Assembly (NCBI RefSeq): GCF_024730565.1
Contig: NZ_CP077725.1
Span: 3,304,501-3,368,500, forward strand
Direction: 5' to 3'
DNA: 64,000 bases
Origin: Clostridium sp. CM027
Lineage (GTDB): Bacteria; Bacillota; Clostridia; Clostridiales; Clostridiaceae
Shown: piece after piece, positions 16,996-26,067 of the stretch
Position numbering within the stretch: position 1 is the first letter of the stretch
Layout of the letters: each line of letters opens with the position of its first letter
The notes under the pieces: model-generated
The model's input: the letters and a program-made list of their open reading frames with translations, nothing else
Told to the model about the DNA's origin: nothing
The model's database searches: none
Position numbers and translations under genes: made by a program

Positions 16996-17309
16996 TCCCA
17001 TCCATATTATATTGTATTCCCTAGGGGAATTAAAGTTTAGCTATTTATAATGTCATAGTATTATTAGGTAAGGATTACATAGGAGGGGGGAGAATAACAT
17101 TAAGGTGGAATATTTTAAAAAAAAAGAAACTATTAATAATTGAAGATTGCTCTATAGATATGAATAATATTCCTAAACATATTGGGAATTATGCTTACTC
17201 TTGGATAAGGCAATAGTGGTATAAGTGAATAAATATTTATGAGGAACTTGTAAAAATAGACGACACAATAATATTACTTATATTTTGTAAGGAAAGTGAG
17301 GCAAATAAA
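16996..17309. other. Intergenic region with a probable gene scrap
   Basis: 314 bp. A ribosome-binding-like AGGAGGGGGG at about 17081 is followed only by a short frame. A second frame reading MNNIPKHIGNYAYSWIRQ stops at about 17216 and may be a scrap of a lost gene. Nothing else is supported. Confidence 0.35.
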
Positions 17310-17732
17310 ATGATACAATCTATTGTACACATTGCGTTAGTAGTCAAAGACTATGATGAAGCCATTGAATTTTACACAAAGAAACTTCATTTTACATTAA
17401 TAGAAGACACATACCAAGAAGACCAAGATAAACGTTGGGTGGTAGTGTCTCCACCAAGTTCGTCAGGAACTACAATATTACTCGCAAGAGCTTCTAAACC
17501 TGAACAACTATCGTTTATTGGAAATCAGGCAGGAGGACGAGTTTTCCTATTCCTTGGAACAGATGATTTTTGGAGAGATTATAACGAAATGATAGCAAAA
17601 GGTATAGAATTTGTTAGAGAACCTAAAGAACAATCATATGGTACAGTTGCAGTATTCAAAGATTTATACGGAAACTTATGGGATTTAGTTCAATTTAAAG
17701 AGAACCATCCAATTGCTCAAAGAGTAAAATAA
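17310..17732 (+). CDS. VOC (glyoxalase/dioxygenase-fold) family protein
   Basis: 140 aa, single VOC unit. It begins SIVHIALVVKDYDEAIEFYT, where His7 is a typical metal-ligand position, and ends YGTVAVFKDLYGNLWDLVQF with Asp/Glu-type ligands near the C-terminus. The family covers glyoxalases, dioxygenases and fosfomycin or bleomycin resistance proteins. Substrate cannot be assigned. AAGGAAAGTGAGG precedes the start. Single gene with a terminator-like hairpin downstream. Confidence 0.85.
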   Translation: MIQSIVHIALVVKDYDEAIEFYTKKLHFTLIEDTYQEDQDKRWVVVSPPSSSGTTILLARASKPEQLSFIGNQAGGRVFLFLGTDDFWRDYNEMIAKGIEFVREPKEQSYGTVAVFKDLYGNLWDLVQFKENHPIAQRVK

Positions 17733-17780
17733 GCATACTCTATAGTAAATGTAATATGCAACATTCGAATATGTCGTCAC

Positions 17781-17822
17781 AAGTAAACCCATATCAGTAA
17801 ATACGGGTTTACTTTATTATAT
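17781..17822 (+). terminator. Hairpin terminator after VOC gene
   Basis: AAGTAAACCCATAT pairs with ATACGGGTTTACTT (one mismatch) around a short loop, then TATTATATAT. Confidence 0.6.
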
Positions 17823-17872
17823 ATATTGATATTCTGAATGTAACACAATAACCAATTGAGTTACATTCACAG
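17799..17872 (+). repeat. Diverged repeat copy B (related to 14337-14409)
   Basis: It shares GGGTTTACTTTATTA...TATTCTGAATGTAA with copy A. Here TGAATGTAAC and GTTACATTCA form an exact inverted repeat with a 15-nt loop, which could be an operator or a short RNA hairpin. Confidence 0.55.
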
Positions 17873-18005
17873 TGAGTCTATTACTCATTTCAAAAGAATT
17901 TTTAATATACTCAATTTATGGTAATTATGGTATGATTGAATATGTATTATTAGTCGAAATTGTAAAAAATTGCGGCATATAGATATTATACGAGGGGTGA
18001 TGGCT

Positions 18006-18431
18006 ATGAAGTTAATTATATACTCAATAATTTGTGGGTTTTTAGGTCTAATATTGGCATCGGTAATTTTAAATGTAGGTGGTCAAGCTGGAGTTTTTGG
18101 TATTATTTTATTTGGGTTCATTGGTTTTTTTGGTCCTTCATTTTATGAATTGAATAAAATATACACTGATAGCAAACATAGTAATAAAATTAAATTTGAT
18201 GTTGATGTACTCTCAACACTTGATGATTTAAAGAGCAATAACATACTTACTGATGATGAATATGAAAAATCATTATGTAATCTTAATTTAGTTGATGAGG
18301 ACAATGAAAATTTCAGGAAATACGATGAAAGTGTTAAATTTATATTCAATTTATCTCAAAAAAATATTATTGTAGAAGATGAGTTTAAAAAGAAAATACT
18401 ATTATTAAAGCATTTGTATAAACAAATATAG
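18006..18431 (+). CDS. Membrane protein with SHOCT-like C-terminus
   Basis: 141 aa from the ATG at 18006, 8 nt after GAGGGGTG. Two N-terminal hydrophobic segments (about 3-22 and 26-44) are followed by a cytosolic tail. LDDLKSNNILTDDEYEKSL (about 69-87) resembles the short SHOCT oligomerisation motif, and a second LSQKNIIVEDEFKKKILLL near the end looks like a repeat of it. Function unknown. The next small membrane protein gene starts 15 bp later, probably in the same operon. Confidence 0.65.
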   Translation: MKLIIYSIICGFLGLILASVILNVGGQAGVFGIILFGFIGFFGPSFYELNKIYTDSKHSNKIKFDVDVLSTLDDLKSNNILTDDEYEKSLCNLNLVDEDNENFRKYDESVKFIFNLSQKNIIVEDEFKKKILLLKHLYKQI

Positions 18432-18446
18432 AATGAGGGGTGTTTT

Positions 18447-18698
18447 ATGTTAGCTTTGATTTTGATCGTTATTTTACTTATTCCAATACTTTTAACTATA
18501 GTTATTTTAGATAAACATACAAAGAATAAGACTCCAATACAAATAATGTTAATAGGTATAGAAGTTACTATTGTTGGAGTAGCAATCATAGTAATCGGTG
18601 GGGGGGCTTCGTCTAATGAGATCCCTCATGCTAATCTAATAGGCTTCACTATTGTCGTAATTGGTCTTACCTCAAGTATATATGGGTTTAATAATTGA
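18447..18698 (+). CDS. Small membrane protein of unknown function
   Basis: 83 aa with three hydrophobic segments (2-20, 31-50, 61-77). GAGGGGTG lies before the ATG. It follows the SHOCT-like gene closely and is probably co-transcribed. No family recognised. Confidence 0.6.
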   Translation: MLALILIVILLIPILLTIVILDKHTKNKTPIQIMLIGIEVTIVGVAIIVIGGGASSNEIPHANLIGFTIVVIGLTSSIYGFNN

Positions 18699-18789
18699 TT
18701 TTTAAAATGATTATTTTATCTAAAAAAGCTAAAAAATGCATTAAAATAAAGTGAATCATTGCTTTACAATCTTCTTTATATTTCGTCGC

Positions 18790-18823
18790 AAGTAACTCCA
18801 TATCTAATGATATGGAGTTACTT
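18790..18823. terminator. Hairpin between convergent genes
   Basis: AAGTAACTCCATATC and GATATGGAGTTACTT form a perfect 15-bp stem with a 4-nt loop. Preceded by TTTCGTCGC, much like the hairpin after the VOC gene (GTCGTCAC). It probably terminates the small membrane operon and perhaps the TetR gene from the other side. Confidence 0.65.
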
Positions 18824-18884
18824 GATTTAAGTGGATATTGGCTCTAAAAGCAAAATAAAGATGTTGCACTAATTCAACAAATAT

Positions 18885-19490
18885 TTAATTTGTTAACATA
18901 CTAATCACAAGATTTATAACTTCGTCTGTCATAATCATATAATCCATAGACTCGTGTTTATGGTACACCCTTTCATGGCAAAGGTTTTCAATTAGCCCAA
19001 TAGAAATATGAACTTTCTCTCTAGGGTTTGTTGGTGTAATACCTTTTTGTTTCATTAACTCAATAAGGGTGTTTGTAGTATCAATTTCAAACTGGTAAAA
19101 CAACTTAGCTACATCTTTATCAGAATGAGCCATAGCCATCATTTCTTCGTGAGCAGACTTTGAAATATAGTGTGACTGTATAAAAATATCAATAAATTGC
19201 TTTAATAGGTCTGTCAAATCAATAGGTTCTTTAAGTGTACTTATTTTTTCAAACATTGGTGCTGTTAGACTGTTAGCATAATCTTGAATAGCGCTAATAA
19301 AAATATCCTTTTTGTCTGTAAAGTAGTTATATATAATACCAGTTGATACTCCAGCAGCTTTACCAATCTCCACTGAGTTTGTATTGTGGTAGCCCTTTTC
19401 GCACATTAGTTTAAATCCAACTTCAATTATCTTTTTTTTCTTTTCAATAGAACGTTTTTGTTTAGGTTCTCTAATTGAGTTATTACTCAT
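18885..19490 (-). CDS. TetR-family regulator
   Basis: 201 aa. The N-terminal HTH is VEIGKAAGVSTGIIYNYFTDK (residues 41-61) with the typical YNYF recognition helix. The rest is an all-helical ligand and dimer domain. Divergent from the ABC efflux operon across a 155-bp gap that holds two CTGAAA-N4-TTTCAG operators around a consensus promoter, so it most likely represses that operon and itself. A GGAGGAC-like site precedes the start. Confidence 0.9.
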   Translation of the reverse strand: MSNNSIREPKQKRSIEKKKKIIEVGFKLMCEKGYHNTNSVEIGKAAGVSTGIIYNYFTDKKDIFISAIQDYANSLTAPMFEKISTLKEPIDLTDLLKQFIDIFIQSHYISKSAHEEMMAMAHSDKDVAKLFYQFEIDTTNTLIELMKQKGITPTNPREKVHISIGLIENLCHERVYHKHESMDYMIMTDEVINLVISMLTN

Positions 19491-19556
19491 GGTGTCCTCC
19501 CTTAGACTAAGATTTTAATTTAATTATAACTAGTTTAAGTGAAGCAGTCAACAAAA

Positions 19557-19632
19557 CTGAAATATATTTCAGGTTAATATTGACAACAAAGGGACGGGTT
19601 GGTATAATATAATCTGAAACATGTTTCAGATT
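19557..19632 (+). promoter_or_regulatory. Consensus promoter flanked by two TetR operators
   Basis: TTGACA at 19580-19585, 17-nt spacer, TATAAT at 19603-19608: a perfect sigma-A promoter. CTGAAATATATTTCAG (19557-19572) and a 22-bp palindrome with core CTGAAACATGTTTCAG (19611-19632) lie just upstream of the -35 and just downstream of the -10. Occupancy of both would shut the promoter. Confidence 0.85.
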
Positions 19633-19645
19633 ATAGGGGGGGACT

Positions 19646-20350
19646 ATGAAAAATACAATTGAATTTAAAAATGTTACAAAAGCTTATAATTTAGGCGAAA
19701 AGACGCTACTTGCTGCAGATAATATCAGTTTTACTATTAATGATAGTGAATTTGTTGTTATATTAGGTCCGAGTGGCGCCGGCAAATCTACAGTTCTTAA
19801 TTTGCTTGGTGGTATGGACTTTGCTACAAATGGAGAAATCATTATTAATGGTAAAAATATAGCGAATTACAAAGATGATGCATTGACGGAATATCGAGCA
19901 GAAAATGTGGGCTTTGTATTTCAGTTCTACAACCTCATTCCAACATTAACTGCCCTTGAAAATGTGGCACTTACAAAGGATGTAGTGAAAGGGGCATTGG
20001 ATGCTGCCGAAATACTGACCTCAGTTGGACTAGGTGATCACTTAAATAAATTTCCATCACAGCTATCAGGTGGGGAACAACAGCGAGTGTCTATAGCAAG
20101 GGCCATATGCAAAAATCCAACCATGCTTCTTTGCGATGAGCCAACAGGTGCACTAGATAGTGAAACAGGTATTGTTATTCTTTCCTTACTACAGAAAATG
20201 AGCAGAGAGAAAAATAAGTCAGTTATTATTGTTACACACAATTCAGCACTGGCTCAGGCTGCAGATAAGGTTATCCGAATTAAAAACGGCAAAGTGAGGG
20301 ATATAAGTATTAATGCTGCACCCGTTGATGTAAAGGAGGTGAACTGGTAA
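19646..20350 (+). CDS. ABC transporter ATP-binding protein (MacB/LolD type)
   Basis: 234 aa. Walker A GPSGAGKST (about 39-47), signature LSGGEQQR, Walker B LLCDEPTGALD, H-loop VTHN. This belongs to the ATPase group that pairs with FtsX-fold permeases. GGGGGG before the ATG is a strong ribosome binding site. The stop overlaps the permease start by one base. The pair is controlled by the divergent TetR protein and probably extrudes lipids, peptides or drugs. Confidence 0.92.
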   Translation: MKNTIEFKNVTKAYNLGEKTLLAADNISFTINDSEFVVILGPSGAGKSTVLNLLGGMDFATNGEIIINGKNIANYKDDALTEYRAENVGFVFQFYNLIPTLTALENVALTKDVVKGALDAAEILTSVGLGDHLNKFPSQLSGGEQQRVSIARAICKNPTMLLCDEPTGALDSETGIVILSLLQKMSREKNKSVIIVTHNSALAQAADKVIRIKNGKVRDISINAAPVDVKEVNW

Positions 20351-22623
20351 TGCTTTTTCTCAAAATGATTCGAGATATGAAGCTAAACAAAACTCAATTC
20401 ATTTCAATTTTTATAATGTCTATTTTAGGCGTTTTTATATACGTAGGTATAAACAGTGAATGGTATGGATTGCAAACTGCATCAAATGAGTATTATCGGG
20501 ATACTAATTTTGCTAATGTTTGGATTTATGGCAGTGGGTTTACGAAATCGGATGCTGATAAGGTTTTATCAGTTGATGGTGTTACCTCCGTACAAAGAAG
20601 GCTCACAATAGACAGTGTTGCGAGATTTGAAAACAAACCAAAGATAACACTACATTTTACAAATGAAAACAAGATTTCAAAGTGCCAGCTTATTGATGGG
20701 CAGGAATTTTCTGTTGATAAAGATGGTGTATGGCTGGACGACGCATTTGCTAAAGCAAAGGGACTCACCCTTGGAGATACTATATCCACAACATTCAATG
20801 GTATTACTATGAAAAAAGAAATACTAGGAACAGTTTTAAATCCTGAATATGTGTATGCAACAGGCGATAATGACATTGTTCCAAACCATGAAAACTTTGG
20901 ATTTGCTTATCTCTCCGACAAGTCTTTACCAAAATCAATACCAATATTCTACACAGACCTTTTGGTTACTACCGATGGGACAGATTACTCAAAGTTAGAA
21001 AAAAAAATTGATACCGCTTTAGACGGTAAGTACAGTGTATTTTTAACAAGAAATAATTTTGGAAGTTATGCAATGTTTCAGGAAGAAATCGAGCAGCATA
21101 AAGCGATAGGGCAGGTCTTCCCAATTGTATTTCTTGCAATTGCCTTACTTACAATAATTACAACTATGACGCGTTTAGTCAATAATCAACGTACGCAAAT
21201 CGGCACATTAAAAGCGATAGGTTTCAAGAAGAAACACATATTATTCCACTATGTTTCTTATGGCTTATGGATTTCCATTGCTGGTGCTGTTATTGGATTA
21301 GTAGCAGGCCCACTTATTCTGCCACATCTTTTCTACGATTCATTAAAAACAGCATACACCTTACCTGTTTGGAAACCGGAAGTTTCAGTCTCTTCATTTA
21401 TAATGGCTCTAGTTTCTGTAATTGCATGTACTTTGGCAACTTACCTTACTTGCCGTAAAGTTCTAAAAGATATACCATCTCAATTGCTTTTGCCTAAGGC
21501 TCCAAGGATTATGAAACAAGGCTTTTTTGAAAAAACAAAGTTATGGGCAAAGATTGGGTTCAATACACAGTGGAATTTACGGGATATGTTTCGAAGTAAA
21601 GTTCGTTCCATTATGGCTATAATCGGTGTAATGGGATGTACATCACTGCTTGTATGTGCTTTTGGTATGAAAGATAGCGTAAAGGATGTTATTAGTTGGC
21701 AGTATTCGGATATTAACCACTATGAAACAAAGTTGACACTTTCTGAAAAAGTATCCAAAAAAGAAATTTCATCAATTAAAAATAGCTATGCTGGAGAATC
21801 AATAATGGAAGGTACTATCGAAATTAAAGCAAAGGATAAAAAGAAAACTGCGCAGCTACTTGTAACTGAAAATGTAACACTTATTAACCCTCAAAATGCC
21901 AAGCGTGAGGCTATTCAATTACCACAAGACAAAGTATCAATAAGCTATAAAATGGCTAATCTTTTAGGAGTTAAAGTAGGCGATGAAATTTCCTTTCACA
22001 TTTATGGTGATGAACGTTACGTTACATCAACAATCGGGGCCATTTACCGTACACCCATATCCCAAGGCATCACATTGACAAAAAATAATTTTGAAAGGCT
22101 GGGATACAACTTTAAAGCTACCTCTATCATAACTTCTAAAAAAATAAATTCTAATGTTACTGGTGTAACGCGCATCTGGTCAAGGGTAGATTTAACTAAA
22201 AGTTATGAAACCATGACAGAAGCCATGAATATTATGGTATATATACTTATTTTAGGAGCAGCTATTTTGGGCATAGTAGTGCTTTACAATCTCGGCATAT
22301 TATCCTTTACAGAGCGACAAAGAGAACTTGCCACGCTAAAGGTATTAGGCTTTAAAACAAAGAGAATTAGGTGGCTACTTCTTACACAAACCATTTGGAT
22401 TACAACCCTTGGAATTATAATTGGGATACCTTGCGGAAAATGGCTTATTAGCTATATGATTTCATTCATGGGTGATACCTTTGATATGATGACCATAATA
22501 TCTGTTCAATCATTGTTTTACAGTATTTTCGGAACAATTTTGATATCTATTCTTGTTAACCTTATGTTTTCAAAGAAAGTTAAAGATATTGATATGGTTA
22601 GTTCTCTTAAAAGTGTAGAATAA
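20350..22623 (+). CDS. FtsX-like ABC permease
   Basis: 757 aa. One N-terminal helix (about 16-34), a large extracytoplasmic domain, helices at about 255-275, 300-320 and 345-365, a second extracytoplasmic domain following a helix near 425-440, and three C-terminal helices ending near 740. This is the duplicated FtsX arrangement of efflux or lipoprotein-release permeases. It partners with the preceding ATPase. It starts at the ATG overlapping the ATPase stop. Confidence 0.9.
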   Translation: MLFLKMIRDMKLNKTQFISIFIMSILGVFIYVGINSEWYGLQTASNEYYRDTNFANVWIYGSGFTKSDADKVLSVDGVTSVQRRLTIDSVARFENKPKITLHFTNENKISKCQLIDGQEFSVDKDGVWLDDAFAKAKGLTLGDTISTTFNGITMKKEILGTVLNPEYVYATGDNDIVPNHENFGFAYLSDKSLPKSIPIFYTDLLVTTDGTDYSKLEKKIDTALDGKYSVFLTRNNFGSYAMFQEEIEQHKAIGQVFPIVFLAIALLTIITTMTRLVNNQRTQIGTLKAIGFKKKHILFHYVSYGLWISIAGAVIGLVAGPLILPHLFYDSLKTAYTLPVWKPEVSVSSFIMALVSVIACTLATYLTCRKVLKDIPSQLLLPKAPRIMKQGFFEKTKLWAKIGFNTQWNLRDMFRSKVRSIMAIIGVMGCTSLLVCAFGMKDSVKDVISWQYSDINHYETKLTLSEKVSKKEISSIKNSYAGESIMEGTIEIKAKDKKKTAQLLVTENVTLINPQNAKREAIQLPQDKVSISYKMANLLGVKVGDEISFHIYGDERYVTSTIGAIYRTPISQGITLTKNNFERLGYNFKATSIITSKKINSNVTGVTRIWSRVDLTKSYETMTEAMNIMVYILILGAAILGIVVLYNLGILSFTERQRELATLKVLGFKTKRIRWLLLTQTIWITTLGIIIGIPCGKWLISYMISFMGDTFDMMTIISVQSLFYSIFGTILISILVNLMFSKKVKDIDMVSSLKSVE

Positions 22624-22640
22624 GCCTCGTTGTAGACCTT

Positions 22641-22677
22641 TGGAGCAGATAATAATTCTCAATTGTTATCTGCTCCA
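22641..22677 (+). terminator. Hairpin after the ABC operon
   Basis: TGGAGCAGATAA and TTATCTGCTCCA form a perfect 12-bp stem. No U-tract follows. Confidence 0.5.
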
Positions 22678-22687
22678 CTGAAGCTTT

Positions 22688-22717
22688 CATATTACTTTAC
22701 AATTATAAAGTAATATG
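22688..22717. promoter_or_regulatory. PadR operator (30-bp inverted repeat)
   Basis: CATATTACTTTA and TAAAGTAATATG are exact complements six bases apart, 72 bp before the PadR start. It fits an autoregulatory PadR site near the promoter. Confidence 0.65.
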
Positions 22718-22789
22718 ATATAGTCGAATTGAGACATGTCACGTCGTGACATACAACAGCTAGAATTAAGGTTAATATGGAGGAGCTAT

Positions 22790-23116
22790 ATGGATAAGGT
22801 ATTTAAAAAATTCCTGCCTATGACTGAGACAGCTTATTATATTTTGCTATCTTTAGCGGAGCCTAGACATGGTTACGGAATAATAATACATGTGGAAGAG
22901 ATAACGAAGGGTAGAATTAAGTTGGGTTCAGGAACGGTCTATGGAACCCTTACAAAGTTACAAGATAAGGGCATAATTTCTGTTTTTTCAGACGACAAAA
23001 GACGGACTGTTTATGAAATAACGGAAATAGGTAAGAAACTTATTCTTATGGAAATACAGAGAATAAAGGAAATTTATAAAAATGCAGTAAGATTTGAGGG
23101 GGACTTTTATGAGTAA
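22790..23116 (+). CDS. PadR-family regulator
   Basis: 108 aa from the ATG at 22790, which follows GGAGGA. An upstream in-frame ATG has no binding site. The winged HTH reads TETAYYILLSLAEPRHGYGI...GTVYGTLTKLQDKGIIS, with the PadR hallmark HGYGI and GTVYGTL. It overlaps the downstream DUF2812 gene by 8 bp. PadR-DUF2812 pairs are common in Firmicutes. PadR represses the pair and the ligand is unknown. Confidence 0.92.
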   Translation: MDKVFKKFLPMTETAYYILLSLAEPRHGYGIIIHVEEITKGRIKLGSGTVYGTLTKLQDKGIISVFSDDKRRTVYEITEIGKKLILMEIQRIKEIYKNAVRFEGDFYE

Positions 23117-24302
23117 AAGGGTATTTAGACCATTTTGGAGCCTTGATATTATAGAAACTGAAAATTGGTTGTGTAAAATGTCTGCCAAAGGTTATCACCT
23201 GAAAAAGATTAAAGCTGTAACTAAAGTATTTGTGTTTGAAAAAGGTGAAAGCAAAGAAATATACTATAGAATTGGATATAATAAATCGCGAATTAATGGT
23301 GCTTCGCAATCATTATTAAAAAATGGATGGTATAGTGCTTTTTCAAAGAAAAAATGGAACATATTAGCGAATGAAAATGATAAATCTCAAATAAAAATAC
23401 ATCCTTCAAGAGAAAGTCTATTAAATAGAAGTCGTATTATAAAATACTCTATAGGAACACTACTTTCAATGTGGATAATTATATCAATAGTGCCAATGAT
23501 TTTTCTTACGGAGTTACTTTTTAATCTTAATGATGAGTCTTTAAATGCTACTTTTATGCCAGGAGCTAAATTATCAATGATGTTAATTGTATTAGTTTTG
23601 GTTTTTTTAGTCTACATTATGATAAAACTTAATAAATCAGATAAGAAGCTTCGAAATGAAAATAATACAGATTTAAATTTAAACTTTACAAGACCTAAAG
23701 ACACAATTTTAGATAATAAAGAAGAGAGAAAATTACGTAAAGATGGAAAAGTTATTAAGAAAATTAAATTATGTTGGTTTTATTCTCCAGATATAACAGA
23801 GGAATGGCTTGAAAACATGGAACTAAAGGGTTATAACCTGTATAGAATGAGCAAATCAGGTAATACTTTTTACTTTATGAAGGGTGAACCAAGAAACGTT
23901 AAATATTCTCTGGATTTTCAGATTACTGTAAATGATAGTTATTTCGAATTTCATAAGTCTAGTGGGTGGAAAATGATATTTACAAGTTATTCAAATTTTA
24001 CAAAACATACATTATGGGGAAAAGAATATTGGGATGAAAAGCCAGCGTTATATTCAGATACTAGTCATATACTTAAACATGCAAAAAAGCAGTGTATGGT
24101 GTATTGCTTTTTATTTATACCTTTAATTATAATGTATTTAGTTATAATCGGGTTTAACATAAAAATGTATTTAGAAGGTATTCCAGTAATGCGAACAGGA
24201 TTAATAGCGTTAATAGTAATGTTGATATGCATGGTTGAATTTGGTTGTTTTGTTGTAAAATCTCTAGGCTACTATTTAAGAATTAGAAGGAAAGTTAGTT
24301 AA
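23109..24302 (+). CDS. DUF2812 membrane protein
   Basis: 397 aa from the ATG at 23109 (GAGGGGGA upstream). Two DUF2812-like repeats: FRPFWSLDIIETENWLCKM (about 6-24) and FYSPDITEEWLENMELKGY (about 226-244), each followed by an aromatic-rich beta domain. Two hydrophobic pairs (about 120-145 plus 155-180, and 335-360 plus 365-385) place it in the membrane. Function unknown. Co-expressed with PadR. Confidence 0.88.
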   Translation: MSKRVFRPFWSLDIIETENWLCKMSAKGYHLKKIKAVTKVFVFEKGESKEIYYRIGYNKSRINGASQSLLKNGWYSAFSKKKWNILANENDKSQIKIHPSRESLLNRSRIIKYSIGTLLSMWIIISIVPMIFLTELLFNLNDESLNATFMPGAKLSMMLIVLVLVFLVYIMIKLNKSDKKLRNENNTDLNLNFTRPKDTILDNKEERKLRKDGKVIKKIKLCWFYSPDITEEWLENMELKGYNLYRMSKSGNTFYFMKGEPRNVKYSLDFQITVNDSYFEFHKSSGWKMIFTSYSNFTKHTLWGKEYWDEKPALYSDTSHILKHAKKQCMVYCFLFIPLIIMYLVIIGFNIKMYLEGIPVMRTGLIALIVMLICMVEFGCFVVKSLGYYLRIRRKVS

Positions 24303-24453
24303 TTACTTACTTTGGGATAGGTATTATCATAATATTTTTAGATTATAATTATTTAGTTTCATAAAAACTTTTTATTATATAGGAAACTGATGTTTTCCCG
24401 ATCGACAATATCGTCCCATGGTAACGCAAGGGTCTCTCCTTTGAAGATAGATA

Positions 24454-24709
24454 TGCATAATAGTATAAACTTTCTCCTGAAGTGACTCGCAATAAGAAGA
24501 GCAGGAACATTGAAATTTCATTTAGAAATTCTTCTTTTACCAATATAAAATTCTCGTGAGCCTGACTGGAGGGCAGGCTAGTGAACCGGCTGTAAGCCGA
24601 ATGTGAGCGTCAGAGAATTTTATATTTGCAAAAGATTAGAATTCCTTAATGAAATTTCACGTTTCAATCTCTTATTTCAAGTCACGCAGGAGAAAGTTAT
24701 ACTGATGCA
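24454..24709. repeat. 256-bp imperfect palindromic element with structured loop
   Basis: Left arm 24454-24555 (TGCATAATAGTATAAACTTT...TATAAAATTCTC) is complementary to right arm 24612-24709 over nearly its whole length. The loop carries two small hairpins (CCTG...CAGG and CGGCTGTAAGCCG). Half-copies lie at 11945-12058 and 41690-41765. It fills the gap between DUF2812 and the DUF362 gene. It could be a MITE-like element or a structured RNA. Confidence 0.75.
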
Positions 24710-24714
24710 CTTTT

Positions 24715-25827
24715 TTATTTAACTGTTACTAGTTCATATTCGTCAGTTCCAATTCCGATAGCTTTTGCATGGTCGAGTCCAACTTTCCAATTTGTATCAG
24801 GATGTATAGTAGAAAATTTATCGTCTCCATCATGATAGTGGTTATCTGAAAGTTCAGTTGCATTTAATGCAATTGCACTATTAACCATATCAACACAGGC
24901 TTGATCTAAGGCTACTGGATCAAAGGATGCAGCTATTCCTATATCTGGAACAATTGCAACGTCATTTTCCGGTGAACAGTCACAATTAGGGGAAACATTC
25001 ATAATGAAACTAATATGAAAATGTGGCTTATCTTTAATAACTGCATAGGTGTATTCTGCAATTTTTTCATTAGCGCTATCAGCAGATTCATTCCACTTTA
25101 CTGTTGCGCAGCCATAGCGACATACGGCAACACATTGACCACAGCCTACGCATTTATCATAATCTATAGTTGCCTTTTTATCTTCATTAAAGGTAATTGC
25201 TTCATGTAGGCAATTTTTAACGCACTGACCACAGCTTACACATTTACGATGTTTCATAAATGGCTTTGATGCAGAATGCATTTCAAGCTTGCCGCCAACA
25301 GAGCCTGAGCCCATACCTAAATTTTTCAATGATCCACCAAACCCAGTCATTTCATGGCCTTTAAAATGAGTCATAGAAATAACTATATCTGAATCAGCAA
25401 TGGCTGAACCTATTTTAGCAGTTTTGCAATGTTTTTGGTTAATTGGGATTTCTCTATAATCCCCACCCTTTAATCCATCAGCTATAATTAAGTTACATCC
25501 AACTGAAATCGGATTAAAACCATTTTCCATAGCGGCTTCAATATGGTCTACAGCATTAGATCTTCTTCCTGTGTATAGTGTATTGCAATCAGTAAGGAAA
25601 GGTTTACCGCCTAGTCCTTTCACAAGCTTAACAATACTTGCAGCATAATTTGGCCTAATGTAAGAAAGATTTCCTGGCTCTCCAAAATGAATTTTTATAG
25701 CTACAAATTTATCTTTGAAATCAATATTTTTTATACCTGTTTCTACCACAAGTTTTTGAAGTTTATCTAATAGATTGCATCCTGGTTTTGTTCTTAAGTT
25801 TGTAAAGTATACTTTTGATTTATCCAT
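24715..25827 (-). CDS. DUF362 protein with 2x[4Fe-4S] ferredoxin domain
   Basis: 370 aa. The N-terminal ~185 residues are a DUF362 domain (KIHFGEPGNLSYIRP, FLTDCNTLYTGRRSNAVDH). Two classical cluster motifs follow: CVSCGQCVKNC (Cys196, 199, 202, 206) and CVGCGQCVAVC (Cys226, 229, 232, 236). The last 130 residues return to the DUF362 fold. Cytoplasmic electron-transfer protein of unknown partner. GGAGGT lies before the ATG. Monocistronic. The palindromic repeat starts just beyond its stop codon. Confidence 0.9.
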   Translation of the reverse strand: MDKSKVYFTNLRTKPGCNLLDKLQKLVVETGIKNIDFKDKFVAIKIHFGEPGNLSYIRPNYAASIVKLVKGLGGKPFLTDCNTLYTGRRSNAVDHIEAAMENGFNPISVGCNLIIADGLKGGDYREIPINQKHCKTAKIGSAIADSDIVISMTHFKGHEMTGFGGSLKNLGMGSGSVGGKLEMHSASKPFMKHRKCVSCGQCVKNCLHEAITFNEDKKATIDYDKCVGCGQCVAVCRYGCATVKWNESADSANEKIAEYTYAVIKDKPHFHISFIMNVSPNCDCSPENDVAIVPDIGIAASFDPVALDQACVDMVNSAIALNATELSDNHYHDGDDKFSTIHPDTNWKVGLDHAKAIGIGTDEYELVTVK

Positions 25828-26067
25828 TTATTTACCTCCTATGATTTCTATCATAATGTTATTGGGTTGGTTCATTTGATTATAATATTATATCATATTG
25901 CAGTATGCGTTTGTTTTTTTTATGTATAGATCGAAACATACATTATTTTAAATAATTGCAATAAATTAGATATAATTAAATATTAATTTTCATATTATCA
26001 ATAAAGAATACAATATTTGTGATATTATTGTAGTATGAAAAGTTTTTATTTAAGAGGAGGAATTTTA

